NCBI GenBank assembly: GCA_026874595.1
Contig: CM049308.1
Coordinates: forward strand, 73,072,624 to 73,136,623
Direction of reading: 5' to 3'
DNA from: Sipunculus nudus
Taxonomy: Eukaryota > Annelida > Sipuncula > Golfingiida > Sipunculidae
DNA: 64,000 nucleotides
In this document: positions 1 to 12,400 of the stretch, piece by piece
Layout of the letters: the number at the start of each line of letters is the position of its first letter
Position numbering within the stretch: position 1 is the first letter of the stretch
Program-made: the position numbers and the translations under genes
Notes under the pieces: model-generated
Seen by the model: only the letters and a program-made list of their open reading frames with translations
Databases searched by the model: none
Told to the model about the DNA's origin: nothing

Positions 1-433
1 ATAAAATAAATACCAGCTATACACAAGGAAAGTCTATGGTTCTAAGAAAGAAAAATATCCTAACACAGGAATTTGGTGTTCTTTCTTCTTTTCTTCATCA
101 AGTTTCAGATCTTGAACATGATTTGTAACATCTGATGTGGACCAAGGATCTTTACTTTTACTGACTAATGAATCCATGTTTTCACAGATTTAAATTAGAT
201 ATTAAGTGTTTATGTCCATATTTAATTCATTTTTTTTTAAGGGCCATGATACTTTTATTGGTCCAAAATTTTTTCCTTTTCATTCGTACATAACTTATAC
301 AGAACTTTTTCAATACAGAACTATGGTCAAAGGGGTAATGGATTTTTAATCAAAAATGGTATTGTTCATCAGAAGCCACCAGATGATATAGGTTAATGTT
401 TCATATATACTTGATTCATTATAACAAACTTAC

Positions 434-3400
434 CTAAAATATTTTCCTGATTGTTTTTCTACTTCTGGGTCTAGAGCACAGTGGATAACTGTCTGAGCAC
501 CTTCCTGTGGTGTCTTCATCACAAGCCACATGATCGGGCTCAGTAATGAACTCGAGAGAAACGATTTAAACATTGACATGTGTCGTCCAATCTCTGTCTT
601 CACAACTCCAGGGTGTACTGCACACACTGTCACTTGTGTACCTGTGTTTAATTTAAATAAGGCATATCAGGCTGGATCTTGTATCATTAAAGTCAGCTAT
701 TCATCTAACTATTCTGTAGAATGTATGTGACTTCTACTTACTCTACGTACACATTAATGAATTATATGTAATGCCTGTTAACAAAAGTCCACACACTGCA
801 CCTTTGGGGTATGTATGAGTTCGTTTATCTACAAACTGTTAGTAAACATTGTATGTGGACTTATGTTGACAAACAAACAAAACTGAACACATATGTGCTA
901 GACGCATCTGTAATGGGTGCATATGTGCTGAAGTATAATGTCACTCAATGTAAAAAGCAGTTTGCAAAACTCTAGTTAATCTCACTTTCTGCCAGATATC
1001 CATGTTGTGTGTTTCTGGTTTATTTTAATGGGCACCCCAAATGTTATAAACATGTGGATATAAGCAAAACAAATAGCCTGTGTAGTGTGGGATCAGCATT
1101 TCTGGTATATTTTCATAAAGTTTCAACAGGTTATCTTTAGTAAACATCAATCAAACATCAGAATAGGCCCCTTTAATAAAAGGAGAGGTGCTCATTCATC
1201 TGTATATTACTAGGGGTATACCATTTATTCCAATATCAGACATACAACATCTAGGTCTTGCATGGAGCAGGTTCCTTTACCTAATAGCTGCAGTTCTTAA
1301 GAGAAAGTGTTGCAATCATCTCTTCAGAAATTAATGTTTCTCAGGAAAACTCTCAAAAATTTCTCAAGATTTAAGGAAGATAATACAGAAACAGACCCCC
1401 TTAGGACACATATAGCTTGATGGTTCAACACCAAAACGGCCATTTCAAAGTCTTGGCCACAGAGGAGTTTGGTGTTAAATGCCAAATGGTGCAACCATCA
1501 ATTATATTATAAATAGCAACATAGCAGAAACTAGATGTGGTCGGACAAGGGTCCTTGGACGGCCCCGCATTTCTGCTAGTGCTGTACTAGTTTACATATG
1601 GGTGAAAAAAATTAAGTTAAATTTGAAAAATATGACAAACACAAACAGGTTTTTATCCATATGCATGAGGGAAAAAATCCTACTGGAACAAATGATATTA
1701 AAGAAGATATGTCTGAAATAATGTGTGCAACAGAAAATCACCGAATGTAGTCTGTTAGCCATATTTGATTTTGAGCAAGTCTGTAGGTCAATAGGTCTGG
1801 AGCCCTCATAGACACCAATGACCCCTGTAAAATTGGGAAAGCTGCAGTAGGTTGTTGTTGAATTATCGCGTGTGAAAGAAAATCAGCAATCGCGCTGTGG
1901 GTGCCATATTGGAATTCCAACAGGTCTGTAATACAATAGTTCTGTAGCCCTCATATGTACCAACCATCCCTGTAAATTTGGGAAAGCTGCAGTATGTTGT
2001 TGTTGAGTTATCTCACGTGAAAGAAAATCAGCAATCGGGCTTTGGCTGCCATATTGGAATTCTGACAAGTCTGTGATTCAATAGGTCAGGAGCCCCCATA
2101 GGTACCAATCATCCCTGTGAATTTGGGAAAGCTGCAGTGTGTTGTTGTTGAGTTATGACACTAACACGGTTATCACTATAGGGCACCGCTTGTCAAGCGG
2201 GGCCCTAATTAATATTCGTACTGGACCAATAAAATAATTATGCAATTTAAATTAATCTTATTAGAAATTTGGCATTTGGTGTACAACACACAGAGAGAAG
2301 CTTATGTCTACTATGCTTATTCCTTTGATTTAATATACTGCAAGTCATGTTTTAAGATAATTTAAAACTACATGTTTATATCCTTGGAACTGAATTTCTT
2401 AATTTTATATCCATTAAAAAAATATATTTTGAAATGATAACGGAAGATGACAGAGAACAAACCAAAATCATTTTGGAGATACTGTAATCATGTAGTTTCA
2501 AATTTGTTCATTGAAAAGTAACTTGCTCTGGCTTTTACCTTGAACTTTCACCTCTACAGGCATGTACTGTTTAAACCTGTCTGAAAGACCACCTGTCTTG
2601 TAAGACCGCCTGTCTAATAAGACCACTTGTCTAATAAGACCACCTGTCTATTCAGACCACCCTTGAGTGAACTGAAAACATTCACACTGGTTATCACTGA
2701 CCTCTCTCATAAGACCACCTGTAAATCAAGACCACTTTTGACCAGTCCCATGGGTGGTCTCATAACACAGGTTTCACTGTATAACATACAAGAGATGTAA
2801 ATAATACTACTGTAAAAATCACATTCATCTGTGCTAAAACAGTATTATTCATGAAAGTCTCCTATTTGTTACAATTTCCCTTTTTCAAATATGAACAAGA
2901 GCACTGCAAATGGTGCATAATACGACCACTGCATTTCTGGTGACCTCTGATTAAATTAAATATGCATGAATTTTGCTGAGGATGTAATACAGGTGAGAAA
3001 TTGTATTGGGTAATATTCATAATGGGTTTCATGTAAATTCATCAGATTTTTGGTAAGTCATCACAGCGCCACCAAAGTCTGGTGACCTCCGACATCATTA
3101 AATTTATTGATTTTGCTGGAAATCAACCTTATATGAGATGTTTATCGATTAATATTTCTGCTGAGTTTGATCAAAATCCATTATATTCATAGTAAGTTAT
3201 GGCAGCATTACCACAAAGTAGCTTAGTGACCTCTGACATTATTGAATATGCGTGACCTTATTAAGCAAGTTATTGTGGTGACACTAACAGTTAACAGATG
3301 AACAGACAAATGACTGTGGGTATACCATAATACGTCCCATCATAGATGGGTGTATAATAAAACAAGTGGCCCATGGGCCATGATGCTCAGCTGAATTCAA

Positions 3401-6400
3401 GGAGCCTTGAACAATGGGCAAAAAGACTCTCAGAGTCAAAATCATGTATTTTGCCAATAGCCCTTAGATATAGGTTACAGTGACCTTAATCTACATGCAG
3501 CTGTTATCATTTATGCCCTCCTGACTAATTTAGTGCTAAAGTCAAGTTCTTTCACACAGCTTGTAGAAAATGGGTCATAGTGACATTTCAGGTTTCCAAG
3601 GAAATTTTTAGGGACCTCCCTCAAAGTCACGTATGAGGCTTTTAGGCCAAATGGATACAAAATGTGCCCCACCTGACTCGCTTGGTGCTTGAAAATCATG
3701 TTTTCTCCCCTAATTTGCAAAATATAGTTAACCATGACCTAATTTCAATTTTCCCAAGGATATTTTCCATGGAACTCTAAGGATGTCAAGTTAGAAGATT
3801 CTAGGTCCAACACTCATGATTTGTGCCCTGTTAATGGACAACTTATTCATTTTAAGTTCTCAAAAACAGACATAAAAATGTGTAAAAAAAAATCGAAACT
3901 AGAATGGCTCTGTTTTTGCAGTGCAAAACAGATGTTTCCCCCTATGGGTCATCCCAAAACATTAGGGATAATATATGCAATATCTCAAAACAATGAATCA
4001 AGATCTCAGCAGATTAGACCTTGAAGGTCAAGGTCACCACTTTTTGAACTCAACACACATTTTGGCAAAAAGAATTGGTGTGTCAAACTTGAAGAAAAAT
4101 CTTCAGTACTTACAAAGTTATTTAGGTCACAATAAGCCTAGAACTGCATAAATTTGACCTTGAAGATAAAGGTCAAGGTCACAGGATTTCTATCACATAC
4201 AAGATTTTAGTAGGAACAATGACTGTTTCAAATTTTGGAGAAAAATATGCAGCCCTTCAAAAGTTATCTCGTCAACAAGACAATAACTATAATTCCACTG
4301 ATTTGACCTTGAAGATCCTGGTCAAGGTCACCAGGTTTCAAACTCATCCAGGAGCTTGGTTGTAACAATTGGTGTACCAAATTTGAGGACAAAACTGGAA
4401 ATACTACAAAAGTTATGGGGTTCATAAAAATGTTACAATTTGGGAATTTTTACATTGAAGAGAAAGGTCAAGGTCACCAGGTTTTGAACTTGTCCGAGGA
4501 CATGGAGGAACAATTGGTGTACCAAACTTGAGGAGAAAATGTGGAATACTTCAAAAGTTATGGGGTTCACAAAAATGTCATATTTCTGCAGATTTGACCT
4601 TGAAGATGAAGGTCAAGGTCACTTTTTTTTTTTATCTTGTCCTTGATTTTAGAAGAAAAAACTGCTTTACCAAATTTGAGGACAAAATGTCTAATACTTC
4701 AAAAGTTATAGCATTAAAAAAATTTTACAATTTGGCAGATTTGACCTTGAAGATGATGGTCAAGGTCACCGGTTTTCAAAGTTTTCCAAGGGGGGGGGGG
4801 GGGTAGCCTTTTCATGGACCTCCCTGGTTATCAAGTTAGAAGATTCTATCTAGGTCAAACAGTGACCATTTGTGCCTTGTTAACAGATACTTGCTTCATT
4901 TAAAGGTCTCAAAAATAGAGAAAAAAATGCGTAAAAATTAAAAAAAATATAGGTGGCACACCCAGTCTGCTGGAACTGAAGAAACAGTCCATGATCAGTA
5001 TGCATGCAAAAAATCATGGTGATCAATGCATTAGTTATTCAGATACTGGAGCGTTTGTATCAAATTTTTAATTATTCTGAGGGGTCTTATGAGCCCCATA
5101 GCTCCGAGAATATGGGTAACAGAGACCTAATTTCATATTTCCACTGAGAATTTTCATGGACCTCCCTTGATGTCAAGTTAGAAGATTCCAAGTCCAGTGG
5201 TTACGATTTGTGCCTTGTTAACAATTGACAACTTCTTTGAAGGTCTCAAAAATAGAGAAAAAAATTTGTAAAAATAAGAAAAAAATACAGGTGGCACAAC
5301 CATTTTGCAGGAACTGATGGAACACTCCATGATCAATATTCATGCAAAGAATCATGGTGATCAATGCAGTAGTTATTTCAGATACTTGAGCTTTTGTATC
5401 AAATTTTTTATTATTCTGGGGGGTACTTAAGAGACCCATAGCTGGGAGAATATGGGTAACAGAGATTTTTTATGGACCTCCAAGGATGCCAAGTAAGGAG
5501 ATTCCAGGTCCAGCAGTTATGATTTGTGCCCTGTTAAAGGCCTGACGACGGACAAAGAGTGATCACTATAGCTCAGATGACTTTCAGTCAGCTGAGCTAA
5601 AAATTATTGCCTGAGGACTTACCCCTGAGCCTCCTGGACAGTTCTAGAGTGAATAATAAGTTGGCCAGCTTGCTCTGTTGGTAGGCCTCTGCAGGGTCGT
5701 ATTGTTTAGCACTGTTAAGGTCATCAAAGTTTATATGTCCTCCCGTGTGAGCTATACTAGATAAAACCACAATCCTACTGGGACTGGACTGTTTTATCTT
5801 GTCAAGCAGGAGGTTGGTGAGAAGAAAATGCCCTACAATAAGAAAATAAGTAATGTTATTCTATTGAATGATACTCTTAACTGAAACACACTCATACAAT
5901 GAAGCTAGCAAATAAAAGAACAATCATGTACCTATATAGCCATAAGAATATTTTACTGTGCATGGTATCAGGGTTATAAGGAATTCATACAGGGATAAGC
6001 ATCTGTGATGCTCAAAATCTAACTTGGAGGCTTGATTCTTGGGTCCAGGCGTCAAACCAGACATGCAAACTTTCTGGCTGATAGAATCAACTTGGCTCTG
6101 ACTATTCCTTACCACTCAAAAACCAGTCAGTTGTGTAAACACTGTGTTAACAACTAACCCCCCCCCCCCCCATTCCCTCCCTGTGAATGGTGGTTTTGTT
6201 AGTAAACTGTTGTGAGCTTTTCTGTATTAATGAGAATTTTCTCTGTTGAAGTTTATAAGCCAGAGTAAGCCAACCGGAAATTTTCCCTTATTGGGCCTAT
6301 TATCGCCCATCCTGCCTCGTTCCGGTGTATCTAGGTCACACTTCCATTTCCTGTAATCACATTTTTAGAAGGCGGAAGGAAGTGGACTGGGAGGGAGCGT

Positions 6401-9400
6401 TGGTTGTAATACAGAAAAGCTCACAACAGTTTACTAAGAAAACCACCATTCACAGGGAGGGAATGGGGGGTTTTATTACGTAAACATAATTGTGAGCTGT
6501 TTCTGTATTAATGAGAATAGAACAGATAGACCTTGGGGAGGGGACACCTACCTGGAACGACAGAATGAGGAGAACATCAGTGCTGTGATGGCGCAGAAGA
6601 CGACGTCGCTGTGGGAACAGACGTAGAGGGCGATGATGGCCTGGAAAACTGGAGGACCTCAACCGCCGCAATCACAGGGCCCAGGGACTGCTTGTAACTG
6701 AACATCCTTGAGATAAAAGCGGGTGAATGTAGACGGGAACTTCCAACAGCCTTTCTTGACCAGTTGATTCGGTGAAATCACCCAAATGGCCCAACGATGT
6801 AGAAAGAGCTGGAATATCATGAGCCTTGATGTGAAGCTGCTCTAAGGTTGATGGAGAAGCCGACTCATAGGCGGCAACAATAGTAGCTTTTAGCCACGCA
6901 CTAATGGTGATAGGGCTAATTTCCTTGTTTGAAGTGGTGACTTTTGTTGAAATAAACAACTTCTTGCGCCCCCCCCCCCCCCCCCCGTAAAGAATGAGTA
7001 GCTTTAAGATAAGGACGTAAAGCACGAACCAGGCAATTTGTAGCCCCGTAACGGTAGACTGTTAGGGAGGGCCGGAATGTGCCAAACTGACGGAGGATCA
7101 TCAAAATTTTGGTACTTTCTATAAAAATCCGGAGGAAAATGGAGGGTGACGGACGGCAGTTGAGATGAGGCACTGGAAACACAAAGAGAAACCGGTGAGA
7201 CCACATGGACGGCAGGGTGTCGGGGAGACGGTCACAAGGGTGACGTAGGCGTGTCGCGGTAGGCTCTAGAACGGGGGGGACGGAAAATCAAACAGATCGA
7301 ATTCCGGACGCCCCAGACAATGAAAATACTCCAAACAACTGGGATCGGAAGGAGCACCGGCGGAGGAGGAGACGCAGGGTGACGGGAAAGGGCGTCGGCA
7401 AGAATGTTCAACACGCCCGGAAGATGCGACGCGTGAATCGAGGCCCAGAGAGATATGCATAGATCGAACAAGAGGTAGGTCTCCTGCATCAGTGAGGGAG
7501 ACCGAGTACCGCCCTGCCTGTTGATATATGCCATGACCGTGGTGTTGTCGTTCCGGATGAGAATGTGACGGCTGATCAAGCGGGGGGACCAGTGGGAGAT
7601 CGCGTGACGGACGGCACGCAGTTCCAGGACATTGATATGCAGCAGACGTTCCGACGGGGACCATATCCCCGAGGCGCGAAGATCGGCCATATGGGCCCCC
7701 CAACTGAGGAGAGACGCATCGGTATACACGGTGCAATCGATTTCTTGAGAAAAAGGAACACCCCGCAGGAGAATGGGAAGGTCCAGCCAGGGACCAAGAG
7801 ACCTCCACGTGAGCCGAAACGGGAGGACCGTAGGACGGACCGATGTTAAATGGAGAAGGCCGGGATGGCGCAGGAGAGACTGAACCGGACGTATGTACAG
7901 CCGACCAAATGGGATAAAAGTGGCGGCCCAGTTGAGAGCGCCGTGCAGAGAAGCCGCTGTCCAAGAGTCGACACGGCACAACCAAGAAAGGAACAAATCT
8001 GCCTGCAGGGGTTTGAGAGCAAAATCGCGCGGGAGAGACACTGTGCCGGACGCAAAATCGAGCGTGACACCCAGAAACTGCAGGGACTGGGTGGGAGTGA
8101 GAAGGGATTTCTCTGTGTTGACAATAAAGCCAAGGTTCTGAAGTAAAGCGATAACCATGGAGTGATGAGACAGTAAGAGGGAGTGATCGGTCGCATGGAC
8201 AAGCCAATCGTCCAGATAAGGGAGCACAGAAATGCCCTGTGAGCGGAGGTAACGCGTAACCGTGGGAACAAGCATGGTAAAAATCCAGGGGGCCACATTG
8301 ATCCCGAACGGGAGGGCGGGGAATTGAAAAACGCGGTTCTGATATGCGAACCGAAGAAACGGTTGAGACGATGGATGGATTGGAACGTGAAAATAGGCAT
8401 CTGTAAGGTCTATTTTGAACGCCCAATCCATCCGACGGGCAATGCGGAGAACAGCATGGATACTGAACATCTGAAACGGTGGCGAGTGGATGAAAGAATT
8501 TAGGCGCTTCAGGTCTATGATGGGGTGCCACCACTTGTGCGGCTTGGAACAAGAAAAAGGCGAGAGTAAAACCCCATGGTGGATGGGGAAACCTCGAAAA
8601 TCGCCCTTTTGTCGATCATAGATTGAATCGCCTCCTCCAAAGCGAGGCGTTTGACGGGATCGGACGGAGGCGGAGTGTAGAATGGGTGCAGGGTGACTGG
8701 AGGATCGTGCAAAAACGTAAGACGGAAATCAAACTTTATGGTGCTGAGAACTTACCGATGTGACGTGATGCGGGAAAATGGGCGCTGAGACGAGCGCCGA
8801 CTGGATCGAATGAGTCATTTCTTGGTCGAACCCCGCTTGGAGGAACGACCACGAAAAGGCTGGGAAAGGCTGGTACGGCCGGAAGGACAGGAAGGACGGG
8901 AAGACTGAGCAGGAGCCAGAGCGGGAGCCACACTAGAAGGGCGAGACCGCGGGACGGGGAAGGACGGCTGAGGCGCAAGAGAGGCCGAGCGGAGGCGGGC
9001 CTGACGATCTGAGCGCTCCAAGGCGCGGTCAAAAAGAGGCCGCAAATGGCCGCAAAACAGAAGGGAGCCGGTGAAAGGTTGAGAATAAAGCTCAGTCAAC
9101 TCCGCTTGGGTAAGTTCTGGTTTCAAGTGCTTTAAAGACTGAAGGCAAGCCGTGCGGCGGAACAAGATACAATTTTCAACAAGACGCCAGACAACCTGTT
9201 GCAGCTCAGCACAGGTATGGGCAGAAGCCTGCCAGATGTCATTAAGCGTGGGCGAGTCAGGAGAGACGGCGAGCAGGCTAGTAACGGCCTGCAAGTCATT
9301 TACCATCCCGGCCGCCTGCCGGCCGAGCCCCTCTAAATCCAACAGTTGACGATTGGAGAACGGGGCAGACAAAGGAAACAAGGATTTACTGTCCGCGAAC

Positions 9401-12400
9401 GGCTGTTCAAGGCCGGACTCAAGACGCATCGGCGCCGACGGAATATCCGGATGATCAGGAAAGGGGATCAGACGTTCAAAGCAGGTAGCGCGGTACCCGT
9501 GGGAATTCCATAGGGTACCAGGGGACCAGGGTTTATCAGAACCCGGCAGAAACGGGGCCCCAATATTGGTAGATCGTGACCCCGAGACCACAGCGTGGTG
9601 CTCACGTAAGAGATCTACCGTGTGATCGGTAAACTCCATACACACGGCAGGAGCAGGGTAAGGCGATTGAAGGGCGGCTGGATTCAAATATGAACCGGCC
9701 ACCGATGCCGTGGAAGTCCGTCAAAACGACCGGGGAGGAAACAGTACCGGTGGTAACGGACGGGGAACGTAACACGGCTGTGTTGCGTTCACCCAGGGTA
9801 GGCTCCCCCCCCCCCCCCGGAGGCAACCACGGGACCAGATAAAGGAAGCGTGGAAGGAGAACCCCCAACTACTAGAGAATGTGACCAATCGTGTAACAAT
9901 GCCCACTTGTCTGAAGACCATGTTTGACAGTAGAAACAGGGATCCGCCGGACCCCGGCAAGAGTCATTGTTCGAACGGCAATTGGAACAAGTGGGGTGGG
10001 AATCCCAAACCTGGATTAAGGAACCACAAGAAACACAATAAGTGGGGTTCTCCATGGCGGGAAGGGAAAAGAAACACAACTTACAAGTCAGTTGGCAAAC
10101 TCGACCGTAAAAACCAACAGTGGACGAATCGCGCAGAGTGTGATCACACATCCATCATGGCTGACGCCAGAAGAAAAATGTGATTACAAGAAACGGAAGT
10201 GTGACCTAGATACACGGGAACGAGGCGGGATGGGCGATAATAGGCCCAATAAGGGAAAATTTTCGTTTGGCTTACTCTGGCGTATAAACTTTAACAGAGA
10301 AAATTCTCATTAATACAGAAACAGCTCACAATTATGTTTACGTAATAAAACTTACATTTCAATTTAGTGAAATAAATATATAATGAAAGAATATCTTTCA
10401 CATAATGATACCAAAATTATGTTAAATAAAACAAGTAAATTCAAGGAATAAATGTCCTCCACTAGCGACACCTGTTGGTGATTAATGACACTAAATGTGC
10501 TGATCCATCATATCAACAATGAAAGACCCTATTTTTTTATTATCTTATCAGACAAACACACCAAAACCAATCCATCCTGGTAGGCATGAGAGCAATCATG
10601 CACTGACCCGAATTTGAATGAAACTGGATAATATTTAGGAAAGTTATCACACAGAAATGAAAACCTGATGGATGGACAGACAGATTCTCATGAAACTGCC
10701 AACACTTTGGCTTGAGCATGTAATATTTTCTAATCTGTAACATGTGCCAAGTCAAAATCATGCAGGAGTCATTTATAGTCTGTATATTTGCTGTATATTA
10801 TTCTGTATACACATTTTTTCAACATGCTATAAATTTGAAATATTTTTTTTTTAATGCATGTACATGCATGAACCTGCATGTATTGTACTCATATGCATGA
10901 ATACCCTACCTAAATGATTAACTCCAAGCTGCATTTCAAATCCTTCCCTTGTATATGACTTAGGACACCTCATAACACCAGCATTGTTTATCAAAATATC
11001 AATACGCTTTTCATCTGAAATAGGGAACATGGAAATATTATAAATAAACATGCTTTTAGTAACAATTTTTTTTAATTATAAATTTATTTCAATTTAATTC
11101 AATCCTTTTTTTCATAAATATAATATTTTTTATGAAATAAATAAAACACTCACTTTAGATAAAATGTCATATGGGGAAATAAAAGTACTCATTTCAATTT
11201 CAGCAATTATTTTTCATACATATGTGAATCTAAGATAATCTAGACAACATATGATGAATTACAGTAATAATAAACAATTTAAATTATTAAATTATATTTC
11301 ATTAATTAGAAAATAAATATATAACAATTATTAATATTATCACTTTTCACCAATTATAAAAAAAACGTGTATAACTATTATTAATATCATAAGTCATTAC
11401 AATTATAAATTTACTGATGATTACTGATATTAGCGATAAGAAAATACATATAATTGATAAGATAATTCTGAGGAACCTTACTTTTATTAATATCTTCAGC
11501 AAACTGCCTCACTGACTCCAGGGAAGCCAGATCCAGCTTTTTTATGTGAATGTTTCTGTTAAATGATGCCTCCACAATTTCTTCTTTTGTTTTCTCAGCT
11601 TTCGATATGTTCCTACACGCCATGATCACCTTGGCACCTGAAAGAATATTAAGAATAAGAATATTAACTAGATTCTTTATGGGATGAATTGAATAAACTA
11701 AAACTACAACTCTGACTTCACATTATCACTCCCCCAATGTATATCACTAACTGGTAATCTGGCTTCATCTATAGTGCATTTTGAAGCCATTCTATTCAAA
11801 ACTGCATCTTGAGTTTACAAATTTAAATAATTTTTTGTCACTACCACAGACATAACAAGAACAAAAATTTATATATATTAATACTTTATTATGTAGAAAT
11901 GAGATTTAGCAAAAGCCATACATATTAATGTTGGGAACTGGTTGTAATTCTTTGATTGGCCATCATTAAAAACTGGTTGACCTCTAACAAACAATTTTCA
12001 GATTACTCAGTTGTTCAGGAATTTTGAAATTTCTGGCAGTATATAAACCTGTACATCAACTTCACTGATATACAGACGTACATATTTGCCAATAATACTT
12101 GTAATAATTCTACAACAGACGTGTACATAGTACACTTAGGTATCTGAAGTTTGCATGAATAACTTTTGCAGCACTCAGTGTAATTGATTATAGTGTTATG
12201 AAGTGCGTACTATAAATATTAGCAGTTTAATGAAATTTTTCTATAGCTTTCTGATGCATACCATTTGTACATTTCATTTATACTGGTTTATGGTTATATC
12301 CAGAGATATTAATTAGATCATCAGAGACTCAAATAGCAGCTTTCATGTTTTGACTATTGATTACTGTAGATTATATAACACAAGGCACTTGGTCATCACT

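Larger units (their letters stand above)
3362..5600. repeat. Composite satellite-bearing element
   Basis: Starts with CAAGTGGCCCATGGGCC and ends in TCAGTCAGCTGAGCTAAAAA. Inside are an array of ~148 bp units (about 4040-4790) and a tandem duplication of ~340 bp units (about 4805-5470), whose pieces also appear once at 3747-3900. Open frames inside are repeat-derived. It lies wholly in an RDH-like intron. Confidence 0.7.
6158..10354 (-). mobile_element. DIRS-type tyrosine-recombinase retrotransposon, decayed
   Basis: A 4.2 kb element in an RDH-like intron, on the host gene's strand. It has inverted terminal repeats (6193-6375 and 10170-10352). An internal complementary region (6412-6521) has one half complementary to the left terminus and the other to the right terminus: the diagnostic DIRS layout. 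Order in element sense: gag-like, reverse transcriptase plus RNase H, tyrosine recombinase remnant, ICR, 3' ITR. It is GC-rich against AT-rich flanks, so it looks relatively recent, yet it carries frameshifts, a recombinase motif change and a probable deletion. No methyltransferase domain or target duplication is seen, the latter as expected for recombinase insertion. Confidence 0.9.

Noticed and set aside
7266-8552. 428-codon minus frame overlapping the reverse transcriptase
   Set aside because: The RT/RNase H motifs are in the neighbouring frame; this one is a GC-rich shadow apart from a short shifted end.
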